DNA of 64,000 nt, from positions 124,001 to 188,000 of the forward strand of contig JAEYZG010000062.1 of the NCBI GenBank assembly GCA_023428135.1, written 5' to 3'. The notes beneath the pieces were generated by a model. That model was given only the letters and a program-made list of their open reading frames with translations. It was not told the DNA's origin and did not search any database. Below are positions 26,279 through 34,675 of the stretch, piece after piece; positions within the stretch are counted from its first letter, which is position 1; every line of letters starts with the position of its first letter. This DNA comes from Bacteroidota bacterium (GTDB lineage: Bacteria; Bacteroidota; Bacteroidia; Cytophagales; Cytophagaceae). Both the position numbers and the translations under genes were made by a program.

Positions 26279-26429
26279 TTCCGGCTCCAAATACCGCCTT
26301 ATAAAGATTCACCGGAGGAAACTAGTGTTCACTACATGTGTGGACTTGGTTTTTTTATGTGAATCGGGGGATGGCGGTTCCCAGGAGCATAAAGCCCAAG
26401 CTCCACACACTTGTTTAAAATTTCCGGAA
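26279..26429 (+). ncRNA. possible structured leader RNA upstream of the CheY-like regulator
   Basis: This stretch is much richer in G and C than its flanks. GTGTGGACTTGG (26338-26349) pairs with CCAAG-C-TCCACAC (26396-26408), giving 12 pairs with one bulged C around a 46-nt domain. Upstream, TTCCGG (26279-26284) can pair with CCGGAG (26312-26317). TTCCGGAA at 26421-26428 is self-complementary and could compete with the first stem. It does not fit a riboswitch class I can name. A 78-codon frame crosses it but looks non-coding. Confidence 0.4.
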
Positions 26430-26448
26430 CTATATTTTTAACACCCAC

Positions 26449-26853
26449 GTGGAAAAGTTTAAATCCATTTTATTGATTGAGGATGATGACATTTGTAATT
26501 TCATTACAACAAAATTCTTTTCCCGTTACCAAATCTCAGAACAACTACACAGTGTAAAGGACGGAGAACAAGCTCTGGATTTTCTCCGCTCCCAAAATGG
26601 TAAACAATCATTTCCTCAAATTATCCTGTTGGACCTGTTTATGCCTATCATGGATGGATTCGAATTTCTTGAAGAATTCAATCAGATAAAAGGCTCATTA
26701 TGCCAATGTCCTGAAATAATTGTTCTTACCGTTACAACACGAAACAAGGACCTAGAAAAAGCAAGAAATCTCGGCATTAAGACAATACTCCATAAACCTT
26801 TCAATCATAACCACATAGCTCATCTAAAAACCCTTGTCGCAAAGGCAAGCTAA
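26449..26853 (+). CDS. single-domain response regulator (CheY-like)
   Basis: The 134-residue product is a receiver domain only. The acidic pocket is EDDD (11-14), the phospho-acceptor is Asp62 in ILLDLFMPIMDG, the Thr switch is in VLTVTT and the Lys in LHKPF. The start is GTG at 26449 and no in-frame ATG precedes the conserved LLIEDDD strand. It resembles the regulator at 59110-59517, with the shared pattern of an acidic pocket followed by NFIT. No histidine kinase is adjacent, so it is an orphan that probably acts by protein contact. Confidence 0.9.
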   Translation: MEKFKSILLIEDDDICNFITTKFFSRYQISEQLHSVKDGEQALDFLRSQNGKQSFPQIILLDLFMPIMDGFEFLEEFNQIKGSLCQCPEIIVLTVTTRNKDLEKARNLGIKTILHKPFNHNHIAHLKTLVAKAS

Positions 26854-27213
26854 GGAGAACGGAATCTTACCACCATTTTTATCATAACAAAAATATCATC
26901 TATTTTATAAAAATTAAACTCTACGATTTTTAAAAGCAGGCTTATTTAACTTCCAGATTAAAACAGAAATCAAAGCCCATACCCTAAAAGTGACTCTGAT
27001 ATAATTTGACATTTATCTCCATCATGCCTTCTTGTATGCCTTCCTGATCCTAAGAAATACAATTCATTGTTCCTTCCCAATTACTTTGCTTAAAAATTCA
27101 AAAGGCTTTTCAAAGATTAAAGAAAATCCTTTAATCGAATTTATTAGTACATTTTTGTGAAGAAAAAAAATTATGATGTAATGACGGAAGTTTCTGATTA
27201 TTGACAACAAAAA

Positions 27214-27367
27214 TATTCAACGTTGTGGTTGAATAGCATTTAATTAAGAAGATAATTCTAATTTATCAATATGAAACGCTTGACAGTGGCAAGCGTAACA
27301 ATGGTAGCATACAAAAGTAAACATTTAAGATAAAAAAAAGAGACCTGATCTTCAGGACTCTTTTTTT
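27214..27367 (+). ncRNA. candidate small RNA with three hairpins
   Basis: Three stems follow each other. TATTCAAC/GTTGAATA (27214-27221 with 27228-27235) and ACGCTTG/CAAGCGT (27276-27282 with 27290-27296) are perfect, and the third is an A/T-flanked terminator (27332-27367). A 20-codon frame (27271-27333, MKRLTVASVTMVAYKSKHLR) begins inside the second hairpin and ends at the terminator. It could instead be a leader peptide, but no same-strand gene follows closely. The promoter was not recognised. Confidence 0.35.
27332..27367. terminator. bidirectional terminator before the 69-residue minus-strand gene
   Basis: An A run and GAG (27340-27342) pair with CTC (27358-27360) and a T run. CCTGA/TCAGG closes the tip over a 3-nt loop, with one mismatch in the stem. 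It can stop the plus-strand transcript of the hairpin region and the minus-strand gene that ends at 27401. Confidence 0.75.
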
Positions 27368-27400
27368 ACATATTTTCAAGGCTTCAAAAAGCTAATGATA

Positions 27401-27610
27401 TTAATAATAGTTACGGTCATCCATGATTTGCACAGTCCAATTATTAGCAAGCAATTCATTTTTCAGAAGTGTTCCTTGAGTTTTAGTTTTAGGATTTTTA
27501 ACCAGAAATTTAAATCCATCAATTTTCTCCACTTCCCACTGCTCTGTATTTTCCGGATTTCTTAAAATATCTCCTACTTTAATGATTGTATCTTTTTTAA
27601 TTACTTTCAT
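27401..27610 (-). CDS. small conserved-looking protein of unknown function
   Basis: The 69-residue product is soluble and basic. It is dominated by beta-strand pattern: TIIKVGDILRNP, QWEVEKIDGFKFLVKNPKT, TLLKNELLANNWTVQI. The VGDIL and WEVEKIDG segments suggest a small SH3-like or translation-type barrel, but I cannot name a family. It is followed by a good terminator and stands alone on the minus strand. A second isolated protein of nearly equal length (30549-30761) has a similar all-beta pattern but no clear sequence identity. Confidence 0.6.
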   Translation of the reverse strand: MKVIKKDTIIKVGDILRNPENTEQWEVEKIDGFKFLVKNPKTKTQGTLLKNELLANNWTVQIMDDRNYY

Positions 27611-27818
27611 AATTCACTTTTATATTTAACGAAATTAAACATTTTTTAGAAAATATCATCCCGGATATAATTTGAAATTTAAGGAAAATATTTCATTCTC
27701 TTAATTACCTGTATTCCAAAATCAAATCATGGAATACATTTTTCTGTAACGACGAAACTAAATATCTCCTTAAACTTTTTTAGTAAGGAAGTATTATTTC
27801 CATACTAACAAATACCTC

Positions 27819-28910
27819 ATGGAAATTTTGAAAATTAGAAATATAAATCGCCTCTTATTTAATGCATTTCTTATTATTGGTGGTTTATATCTAGCCCGTC
27901 CATTTTTAATTCCTGTTACAATTGCAAGCCTCTTAGCTATGCTGCTATTACCTGTTGCCCGAAAACTGGAATCACTCGGAATAAAAAGGGCAATTTCTAT
28001 AATTCTTTGCATTGTTTTGTTTATGCTTATTATTATGGGCATCACAACACTGCTATCTATGCAAGGATTTAATCTTGCAAAAAATCTGGAAGAAATTGAA
28101 CAGCAGTTCAGACAAATCTTTGATGATATACAGGAATATATTCAAAGCAAGTTTGGAATGGAGAAGGCCAAACAAAGCAAAATAATCAGGGAGAAAACAG
28201 AAACCCTGCTTCAAAGCAGTACTAACCTTATTACAGGATTCCTTGGTGGGCTCGCTACCTTTGGACTGATAATGGTCTACACTTTCTTCTTTCTTTATTA
28301 CCGTAATAAATTTTTTAATTTCATTCTAATGGTAAGTCCCAAGATCCTTCACCAACAAAATACTGTAATACTTAACCAGATAAGCAAGGTAACTCAGAGA
28401 TACCTGACTGGAGTATCCATTGTGATATTAATTCTTGCAGTCATGAATTCTTCAGTACTCCTTCTATTGGGAGTGAACAATGCGATCTTTTTCGGATGTC
28501 TGGCTGCTCTTCTAAATGTTATTCCTTACATTGGAGTAATCATAGGAAGCCTTCTCCCCTTCATTATGACCCTGGTAACCAAAAATGAAATGGGCCCTGC
28601 ATTAGTTGTACTAGGAGCACTTTGGTTTAACCAGGTTATTGAGAACAATTTGCTCACTCCATTTATTACCGGTTCTCAAGTAAGGGTAAACCCTTTATCA
28701 ACAATTATGGCTTTAATCCTGGGAGGATTAATCTGGGGTGTCTTTGGTATGATCCTTTTTATTCCTTTAATAGGTATCATAAAGATAATTTTTGACCATG
28801 TAGAAGAGTTGAAACCATTAGGATATCTGATAGGTGATGATTCTGATGAAAAAGATAATAGCATTAAAAAAATCAAAAGGCTGTTCCAAAAAATTAAAGC
28901 CAAATTTTAA
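27819..28910 (+). CDS. AI-2E family transporter (PerM/UPF0118)
   Basis: The 363-residue inner-membrane protein has the family layout: two N-terminal helices (about 10-40) plus a third near 60-80, a long amphipathic coil (about 88-130), then a cluster of helices in which IFFGCLAALLNVIPYIGVIIGSLLPF is the diagnostic segment, and a late VNPLSTIMALILGGLIWGVFGMILFIPLIGIIKIIFDH. Members have been linked to export of autoinducer-2 or to Na+/H+ exchange, so the substrate should be left open. A shared terminator follows. Confidence 0.9.
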   Translation: MEILKIRNINRLLFNAFLIIGGLYLARPFLIPVTIASLLAMLLLPVARKLESLGIKRAISIILCIVLFMLIIMGITTLLSMQGFNLAKNLEEIEQQFRQIFDDIQEYIQSKFGMEKAKQSKIIREKTETLLQSSTNLITGFLGGLATFGLIMVYTFFFLYYRNKFFNFILMVSPKILHQQNTVILNQISKVTQRYLTGVSIVILILAVMNSSVLLLLGVNNAIFFGCLAALLNVIPYIGVIIGSLLPFIMTLVTKNEMGPALVVLGALWFNQVIENNLLTPFITGSQVRVNPLSTIMALILGGLIWGVFGMILFIPLIGIIKIIFDHVEELKPLGYLIGDDSDEKDNSIKKIKRLFQKIKAKF

Positions 28911-28978
28911 AGGAAAAAGCATCCTCCGGGCATAGATTGTTTTAAAAATTATCAACTCAGTAACATTTCAGTAGAGCA

Positions 28979-29012
28979 CAAAAAAGCCCCGCAGATTTCG
29001 GGGCTTTTTTTT
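28979..29012. terminator. bidirectional terminator between AI-2E transporter and htrA
   Basis: AAAAAAGCCCCG pairs with CGGGGCTTTTTT around a 7-nt loop. A and T runs on both sides allow it to stop both convergent transcripts. Confidence 0.9.
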
Positions 29013-29032
29013 CATTATATTCTTTATCAATG

Positions 29033-30493
29033 TTATTCAAGACCGAAAGCATAATAATACTTTCCAGGGCTTCCGGGATAAACCCCTTCCAGCAAGATCC
29101 CTCCTTGTTGGGCTGAAAGCACCTCATTGAATTCGTTCAGGTCTTTAATTGGCTTATGGTTGATACCTGTAATAATAAAGCCTTCCTTCATATTCGTTTG
29201 TTCTGACAATATACCTGAGCCAAGAGATTTCACCTTAACTCCAGAGATGCCATATTTCTTCTTTTCCTGGTTGGTTAGATCTTCAAAATCCGCACCCAAC
29301 TTCTCCTCTACTTCATTAACTTCCTTTTTGATCACTTCTACTTTACCCTGACTATTTTTCAATTCTACTTTAAATTCCTTTTCCTTGCCATCTCTTAAAA
29401 CTGTCAGTTTAACATTGTCACCTGGATGATGGATTCCAATAAGTTCCAGAAGTTTTGCAGTTGAGCCTATTTCAACACCATCAATTGCAAGGATCACGTC
29501 TCCTGCTTTTATTCCTGCCTTAAATGCAGCGCTATTCTCTACTACACTTTCCACGTAAGCTCCTTTCAAGGATTTTAATCCAAGTGTTTTAGCCAGCTCA
29601 GAATCCATGTCCCTGATTACCACTCCAAGATATGCTCTGTGAACTACTCCATATTGTTTAAGATCTTCTATTACCTTGGCAACTATGTTGCTGGGAACTG
29701 CAAAAGCATAACCGGCATATGCACCTGTAGGGGTAGCGATAGCAGTAGTAATACCGATAAGATCACCTTCAAGATTTATTAAAGCTCCACCGCTATTTCC
29801 AGGATTAACAGCAGCATCTGTCTGAAGAAATGATTCAATTGCTGACTTATCCTGCAAAATACTGATGTTCCTAGCTTTAGCGCTAATAATACCGGCTGTT
29901 ACAGTAGATGAAAGATTGAATGGATTTCCTACTGCTAACACCCAGTCGCCAACCTCAACAAAATCAGAATTTGAAAATGAAATAAAAGGCATATCAGATT
30001 CATCAACTTTTATCAGAGCAATATCTGTTGAAGGATCTGTACCAATGAGCTTCGCTTTATAACTTCTGTTATCGTTTAAGGTCACATTGATTTCTTTTGC
30101 TCCTGCAATAACGTGATCGTTAGTTACTATATATCCGTCAGGACTAACGATTACCCCTGATCCTGTTGCCATTTCCAGTCTTTGTTTTTCTTCCCTGGGC
30201 CTTCCCCAGAAATCATCACCAAAAAAATCTCTGAAGGGGCCCATATCATTATACTGTTTGCTGGCAGGAATAGCAGAATGAATATGCACAACAGAAGGTA
30301 AAGCCTTTACTGTAGCCGGCCGGAAATTAAGACCAGAACCATGCCCTTTATAGGTAGTGTCGGAAGTATGAGATTTTTTACTGTAAGAGACAATACTGCC
30401 ATTACTACCTTTGCCCGTTAAAAAACGAGTGGCAATAATCGTTACAGCACTTCCAAGAATAGCTGCAAGAAATAAAGTTAAAAACCTGTTCAT
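29033..30493 (-). CDS. HtrA/DegP-family serine protease
   Basis: This periplasmic quality-control protease has 486 residues: a membrane-anchor or signal helix (about 3-23), a trypsin-like domain with His127 (TNDHVIAG), Asp157 (TDIALIKV) and Ser234 (GNSGGAL), then PDZ1 (about 285-375, including GAYVESVVENSAAFKAGIKAGDVILAIDG) and a second PDZ-like domain up to the end. Degradation of misfolded envelope proteins is its expected role. Degp-type function is likely, but the DegP/DegQ distinction cannot be made. It shares a bidirectional terminator with the transporter. Confidence 0.93.
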   Translation of the reverse strand: MNRFLTLFLAAILGSAVTIIATRFLTGKGSNGSIVSYSKKSHTSDTTYKGHGSGLNFRPATVKALPSVVHIHSAIPASKQYNDMGPFRDFFGDDFWGRPREEKQRLEMATGSGVIVSPDGYIVTNDHVIAGAKEINVTLNDNRSYKAKLIGTDPSTDIALIKVDESDMPFISFSNSDFVEVGDWVLAVGNPFNLSSTVTAGIISAKARNISILQDKSAIESFLQTDAAVNPGNSGGALINLEGDLIGITTAIATPTGAYAGYAFAVPSNIVAKVIEDLKQYGVVHRAYLGVVIRDMDSELAKTLGLKSLKGAYVESVVENSAAFKAGIKAGDVILAIDGVEIGSTAKLLELIGIHHPGDNVKLTVLRDGKEKEFKVELKNSQGKVEVIKKEVNEVEEKLGADFEDLTNQEKKKYGISGVKVKSLGSGILSEQTNMKEGFIITGINHKPIKDLNEFNEVLSAQQGGILLEGVYPGSPGKYYYAFGLE

Positions 30494-30548
30494 TAATTTT
30501 TATCCATTAAAAATGAATCTATACAGAAAAAATAAAAGTAGCAATTTA

Positions 30549-30761
30549 TCAGGATATCTTCACGAGATCTGCATAATATAATCCGTCCAACCATTTGACA
30601 TCAATCACCTGGTATTTGATATCTTCAAGGGATGGAGAGTTGCTGAGAAATATAAAGTCGTTAGGATGAATACCTTCTTTTGTATAGGCAATCTTCACTT
30701 TGTCTCCACCATCGGAAATTTCTGTAACCTCGTATCCTTCTGTAAGAGTAGATAATCTCAT
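30549..30761 (-). CDS. small beta-rich protein of unknown function
   Basis: The 70-residue product has no signal or membrane segment. Its strands (YEVTEISDGGDKVKIAYTKEGI, NDFIFLSNSP, KYQVIDVKWLDGLYYADLVKI) suggest a small beta-barrel. It lies 55 bp upstream of htrA on the same strand, so the two may be cotranscribed, but no terminator or promoter was seen between them. I do not recognise the family. Confidence 0.55.
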   Translation of the reverse strand: MRLSTLTEGYEVTEISDGGDKVKIAYTKEGIHPNDFIFLSNSPSLEDIKYQVIDVKWLDGLYYADLVKIS

Positions 30762-30982
30762 AATATAAAATATATGTTTCTGGGAATTTATAATATGTCT
30801 GGTTTTAAATTAACCCCATAGAAAGACAATTGTTGACAAGCATTCCATTTAAATATTATAAACAACTTCCTTAGAAACAATTATTAATTATAGAGCCACC
30901 ATATCCTTCATTTTCCATAGCAAATAAAACAGGTTTAACATTTCCTCAGATCCGCTGTTTTGATTTAACAATTTTAAAAAAT

Positions 30983-31609
30983 ATGCAAAAAAATCTAAGC
31001 GGAATTAAAGTCGCCGTGCTTGTGGACAACGGATTTGAACAAGTAGAGCTGACTGAGCCAGTTAAAGCCTTAAGGGAAGCCAATGCAATTGTAGAAATTA
31101 TTGCTCCTGAGAAGCAAATCAAAGGATGGAATCTGAAAGATTGGGGTGATGCAATAACTGCTGATATCCTTCTGGATGAAGCTAACCCTGATAATTACGA
31201 TGCTTTAATTTTACCAGGAGGTGTAATGAATCCGGATTTTTTAAGGATAAAGAAAAATGCCATTGAATTTGTAAAAACCTTTGTGACTGCTCAAAAACCT
31301 ATAGCGGCAATTTGCCATGGACCATGGACCTTAATAGAAACAGGTTTAATCAAAGGTAGAAAACTTACGTCATATCCTTCCCTAAAAACGGATCTTATAA
31401 ACGCAGGAGCAACCTGGGTAGATGAGCCCGTCGTAACAGATAAAAATCTTATTACCAGCAGAAAACCTTCGGACCTTCCAGCTTTTGATGATCGAATCAT
31501 TAATACTTTATCTACTCTGATCCCTTCTGCGAATAATACAATCAGCAGACCACCAGTAAAGGGGGAGAAAATTGAAGATATCAAGTCAAAAGATAAGGTG
31601 AAAAAATAA
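30983..31609 (+). CDS. DJ-1/PfpI family protein
   Basis: The 208-residue product has the flavodoxin-like fold of the type 1 glutamine amidotransferase superfamily. Cys111 in AAICHGPW sits in the nucleophile elbow with His112 next to it, and Glu19 (NGFEQVELTEP) is the usual supporting acid. Family members act as glyoxalases, deglycases or stress proteins (YhbO/PfpI branch). Substrate and activity are not shown here. A plus-strand terminator for it seems to lie inside the convergent glycerate kinase gene (31725-31757). Confidence 0.9.
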   Translation: MQKNLSGIKVAVLVDNGFEQVELTEPVKALREANAIVEIIAPEKQIKGWNLKDWGDAITADILLDEANPDNYDALILPGGVMNPDFLRIKKNAIEFVKTFVTAQKPIAAICHGPWTLIETGLIKGRKLTSYPSLKTDLINAGATWVDEPVVTDKNLITSRKPSDLPAFDDRIINTLSTLIPSANNTISRPPVKGEKIEDIKSKDKVKK

Positions 31610-31721
31610 GCTGATTTTGTTAAAAATATTTAATTCCTGCCGAACAAAAACCGGGATCTTTCATTTAGCAATTATACATAAAATGTAAAGAGCACCAGCT
31701 ATTTACCTAACTCAACCAATA

Positions 31722-32885
31722 TCATAAACCTGCTCTCAAGGCAGGTTTATTTTTTCTTCCTGCTAAAAATAATCTTAGAACATTGGCACTAGTCTGACTT
31801 ACAAGATCGTAAGCATCATTTACCGATTCTTTCAATGTCATAGGGCCATTTTGAAATGGGATAATACATGTAATTCCATGCTTCAACAGTTCCTCAGCGC
31901 CAGGTGCAGCATATCCGGTAAGCAGGAATACAGGAATTCCATGCTTTTGACCGATTTTACCCACGCCCAGTGGCAACTTGCCCGAAAGCGTTTGTAAATC
32001 CGATTTGCCTTCTGCAGTAAAAATAATATCGGCATTTTCTAGTTTATCTTCCACCTTTGCAAGTTCTGCTATTAAAGGAAAACCTGATTTAATAACTCCA
32101 CCACAAAAAGCAAGGATACCTGCCCCCAAACCTCCTGCTGCACCCGCTCCTGCAATGTTATCAATCTCCGTACCCATTTGTTCTTTTATAACGGAAGCAT
32201 AATTAGAAAGATTTTTATCCAGAATAGCAACCATCGCTTCAGTAGCCCCCTTCTGAGGACCAAATACTCGGGATGCCCCATTTGAACCTGTTAAAGGATT
32301 TGTTACGTCCGAAGCAATCGTGAACTCCGCACTTTTCAGAGCATCATGAATCCCTGAAACATCTATATCTACAAGGTTCATAAGGGCTCCACCTCCCTTT
32401 TGCAGTTCCTTGCCCAGTGCGTCAAGTAAAGAAACCCCTAAAGCCTGAGCCATCCCAGCACCTCCATCATTGATACCGCTTCCTCCAAGACCAATTATAA
32501 ATTTCCTTATTCCTTTGTTCAGCGCATCTGCAATCAGTTCCCCGGTACCAAAGGAAGTTGTTATCATCGGATTCCTATCTTGTTTATTGAGGAGAGCAAG
32601 CCCGGAAGCGGCCGCGGTTTCTATTACTGCAGTCACTTGATCACCCAAAATTCCATAAGATGCTTTTATACGCCTCATAAGAGGATCATGAACCAGCACT
32701 TCAACCTTATAACCGCCAGTAGCATGAACCAAAGCATCTACTGTGCCCTCCCCTCCATCAGCAAGTGGACAAGAGATTATTTCAGCATCTGAAAAGACAT
32801 TTCTGATACCATTAGCCATTGCATCAGCAACTTCAAATGCACTTAAAGATTCTTTCAGGGAATCAGGCATCAAGACTATTTTCAT
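31722..32885 (-). CDS. glycerate kinase (GlxK/GarK type)
   Basis: The enzyme phosphorylates D-glycerate. With the ATG at 32885 the product has 387 residues and starts MKIVLMPDSLKES, the conserved family N-terminus. An upstream in-frame ATG at 32912 exists but would add nine poorly conserved residues. The chosen start overlaps the TGA of the 58-residue gene (ATGA), which strongly supports it. Other family segments are CPLADGGEGTVDAL, GLGGSGINDGGAGMAQALG and DVTNPLTGSNGASRVFGPQKGA. It ends a three-gene operon with YpdA and the CxxC protein. Whether it makes 2- or 3-phosphoglycerate is not determined. Confidence 0.93.
   Translation of the reverse strand: MKIVLMPDSLKESLSAFEVADAMANGIRNVFSDAEIISCPLADGGEGTVDALVHATGGYKVEVLVHDPLMRRIKASYGILGDQVTAVIETAAASGLALLNKQDRNPMITTSFGTGELIADALNKGIRKFIIGLGGSGINDGGAGMAQALGVSLLDALGKELQKGGGALMNLVDIDVSGIHDALKSAEFTIASDVTNPLTGSNGASRVFGPQKGATEAMVAILDKNLSNYASVIKEQMGTEIDNIAGAGAAGGLGAGILAFCGGVIKSGFPLIAELAKVEDKLENADIIFTAEGKSDLQTLSGKLPLGVGKIGQKHGIPVFLLTGYAAPGAEELLKHGITCIIPFQNGPMTLKESVNDAYDLVSQTSANVLRLFLAGRKNKPALRAGL
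31725..31757 (+). terminator. terminator of the DJ-1 gene, inside the end of glxK
   Basis: TAAACCTGC (31725-31733) and GCAGGTTTA (31741-31749) form a 9-bp perfect stem with a 7-nt loop, followed on the plus strand by TTTTTTC. The same bases code for the last residues of the glycerate kinase on the minus strand. The minus strand lacks a T run here, so it serves the plus strand. Confidence 0.65.
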
Positions 32886-33058
32886 TCTTCTTCCTCCGGA
32901 TGACTGCAACAAGGACCTTCATGAACCTTCCTGACCCACTCCTCCTGCTCCTCTGACAAAGATTTGGTTTTAGGAACCGAGCAATGATCACAATCATTTC
33001 CATGTTCATCTATACCGCGTCCTTCACATAAAGGACAAACATACCCACATCCTGCCAT
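32882..33058 (-). CDS. 58-residue double-CxxC zinc-ribbon-like protein
   Basis: This gene is short and easy to miss. ATG at 33058 lies 2 bp after the YpdA stop, and its TGA overlaps the glycerate kinase ATG (ATGA), so it is coupled on both sides. The protein has CPLC (Cys8, Cys11) followed by a GRG turn and CDHC (Cys23, Cys26), a DnaJ-type zinc-ribbon pattern. A charged helix and a CC pair (50-51) with an acidic end follow. I infer a small zinc protein, possibly a redox or scaffold partner. No named family is recognised. Confidence 0.75.
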   Translation of the reverse strand: MAGCGYVCPLCEGRGIDEHGNDCDHCSVPKTKSLSEEQEEWVRKVHEGPCCSHPEEEE

Positions 33059-33060
33059 TA

Positions 33061-34044
33061 CTATATAAAATTAGCTTTACTTAAAATATCACGTATAATC
33101 ATGGTCGCATGCACTCTGGAATTTTCAATGAACCATTTATGAGTTTCCATACCACCACAAACAACTCCTGCGAGATAAATACTTTTTACATTTGATTCCA
33201 TTGTATGCTCATTGTAATATGGGATCTTTAAATCGCCTGAATGAAATTCAATACCGGCCCTAGTCAACAAGCTAAAGTCAGGATGGTAGCCGGTCATAAG
33301 CAACACAAAGTCATTCGCTATGGTGACTATTCCATCTTGCGTTTTTATATCCGCTTCAGTTTCTCTTATAGAAATCAGTTCTGCATTAAATAAAGCTTTT
33401 ATTGAATCCTCCTTTATCCTGTTTTCTATATCAGGTTTCACCCAATACTTAACTCTGTCACTTATTTCTGGCTTTCGGACAACCAGGGTGACCTCAGCTC
33501 CTTTTCTGTAACATTCCAAAGCTGCATCGATTGCAGAGTTTGCCGCTCCCACGACTATAACTTTACTGAATGAGAATGGATGGGGCTCTTTATAATAATG
33601 AAAAACCTTTGACATATGCTCTCCATCAATCCCGCAACTAATAGGATGATCATAAAAGCCTGTAGCAATGATTATATGTTTTGAATGATAGATTCCTTTT
33701 GAAGACTGGATTTCGAACAAATCATCATTGCTTCTATTAATTTTTTGTACCTCTTCATAAAGTTTTATTTTAAGACGGAAATATTCCAGCACTCTGCGAT
33801 AATACTCAAGGGCCTCATCCCTTATTGGTTTACCACTTATGGAAACAAAAGGTACTGCCCCTATCTCCAGTCTTTCAGAAGTAGAAAAAAAACGCATGTT
33901 CAAAGGATAATTGTAGATGGAATTTACCAAAGCTCCTTTTTCAAGTATCAGGTATTTCAACCCTGCATTCTGAGCCTCAATGCCGCAGGCCAAACCTATT
34001 GGCCCTCCCCCGATTACAATTATATCATATAGACTCATATTCAA
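33061..34044 (-). CDS. ypdA: YpdA-like bacillithiol-disulfide reductase family protein
   Basis: The 327-residue product is a flavin disulfide-reductase-fold enzyme. The FAD-binding GGGPIGLACGIEAQ (11-24), the NAD(P)-binding VVGAANSAIDAALECYRKGAEVTLV and a late LAGVVCGGMETHKWFIEN segment match YpdA. YpdA reduces oxidised bacillithiol with NADPH in Firmicutes and occurs in Bacteroidota, many of which use bacillithiol. Two in-frame starts (M1 and M3) are possible. It leads the operon with the CxxC protein and glycerate kinase. Presence of bacillithiol in this organism is inferred. Confidence 0.88.
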   Translation of the reverse strand: MNMSLYDIIVIGGGPIGLACGIEAQNAGLKYLILEKGALVNSIYNYPLNMRFFSTSERLEIGAVPFVSISGKPIRDEALEYYRRVLEYFRLKIKLYEEVQKINRSNDDLFEIQSSKGIYHSKHIIIATGFYDHPISCGIDGEHMSKVFHYYKEPHPFSFSKVIVVGAANSAIDAALECYRKGAEVTLVVRKPEISDRVKYWVKPDIENRIKEDSIKALFNAELISIRETEADIKTQDGIVTIANDFVLLMTGYHPDFSLLTRAGIEFHSGDLKIPYYNEHTMESNVKSIYLAGVVCGGMETHKWFIENSRVHATMIIRDILSKANFI

Positions 34045-34117
34045 AACCTTATTACAATTTACCCAAGCAACATCATACTAATTTAAAGGTTTTATTTATA
34101 TTCGTAAAAACTTTTAT

Positions 34118-34675
34118 ATGGCACAAACACCCAGCAATATGCTTCCTCTCGGAACTATTGCACCGGATTTTACGCTTTTAGACACCGTTTCAGGGAAAGA
34201 CTTAACTCTAAGTCAGATCAAATCTCAGAAAGCTACTGTAATCATGTTCATCTGCAATCATTGTCCTTTTGTAAAACATGTGAACAACGAACTGGCAAGT
34301 TTGGCTAATGATTATATTCCAAAGGGAATTTCATTTATTGCAATCAGTTCCAACGATGCCGAAAAGTATCCTGCTGATGCTCCCGATGAGATGACTAAAG
34401 CAGCAAAAAACCTTGGCTACCCCTTTCCTTATCTGTATGATGAAAGTCAAAAAGTTGCTAAAGCATATGAAGCTGCCTGCACACCTGACTTTTATATATT
34501 TGACAAGAATCTTTCTCTTGTATACAGAGGTCAACTCGATGATTCAAGGCCGTCAAACTCTTTACCTGTTAATGGTAAGGATATCCGTAGGGCTCTTGAT
34601 CATTTATTGAACAACAAAGAGGTTGACAGTAATCAGAAACCAAGTATCGGATGCAATATCAAATGGAAAATATAA
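34118..34675 (+). CDS. thioredoxin-family protein (AhpC/TSA-like redoxin)
   Basis: The 185-residue product has no signal peptide and a thioredoxin fold with the active-site motif CNHC (Cys46, Cys49) in FICNHCPFVKH, the cis-Pro region ACTPDFYIFD and a closing YRGQLDDSRP. This is the cytoplasmic redoxin family seen in many Bacteroidota. Substrates are unknown, and a thiol oxidoreductase role is inferred. Its stop overlaps the Nudix start (TAATG), so the two are translated together. The divergent YpdA operon, also a thiol-redox gene, lies 73 bp away. Confidence 0.88.
   Translation: MAQTPSNMLPLGTIAPDFTLLDTVSGKDLTLSQIKSQKATVIMFICNHCPFVKHVNNELASLANDYIPKGISFIAISSNDAEKYPADAPDEMTKAAKNLGYPFPYLYDESQKVAKAYEAACTPDFYIFDKNLSLVYRGQLDDSRPSNSLPVNGKDIRRALDHLLNNKEVDSNQKPSIGCNIKWKI

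Noticed and set aside
26279..26429. Known riboswitch class for the structured block
   Set aside because: I compared it by eye with cobalamin, c-di-GMP and SAM motifs as I remember them and saw no match.
26205..26441. 78-codon plus-strand frame before the CheY-like regulator
   Set aside because: It runs through the strong hairpins at 26338-26408, has no recognisable protein pattern, and is better explained as structured RNA.
31722..32912. Longer glycerate kinase start at 32912
   Set aside because: The nine extra residues are not conserved in character, and the ATGA overlap with the 58-residue gene supports 32885.
34651..34674. Earlier ATG of the Nudix gene
   Set aside because: It lies inside the upstream thioredoxin gene, and the TAATG overlap start at 34675 is more natural.
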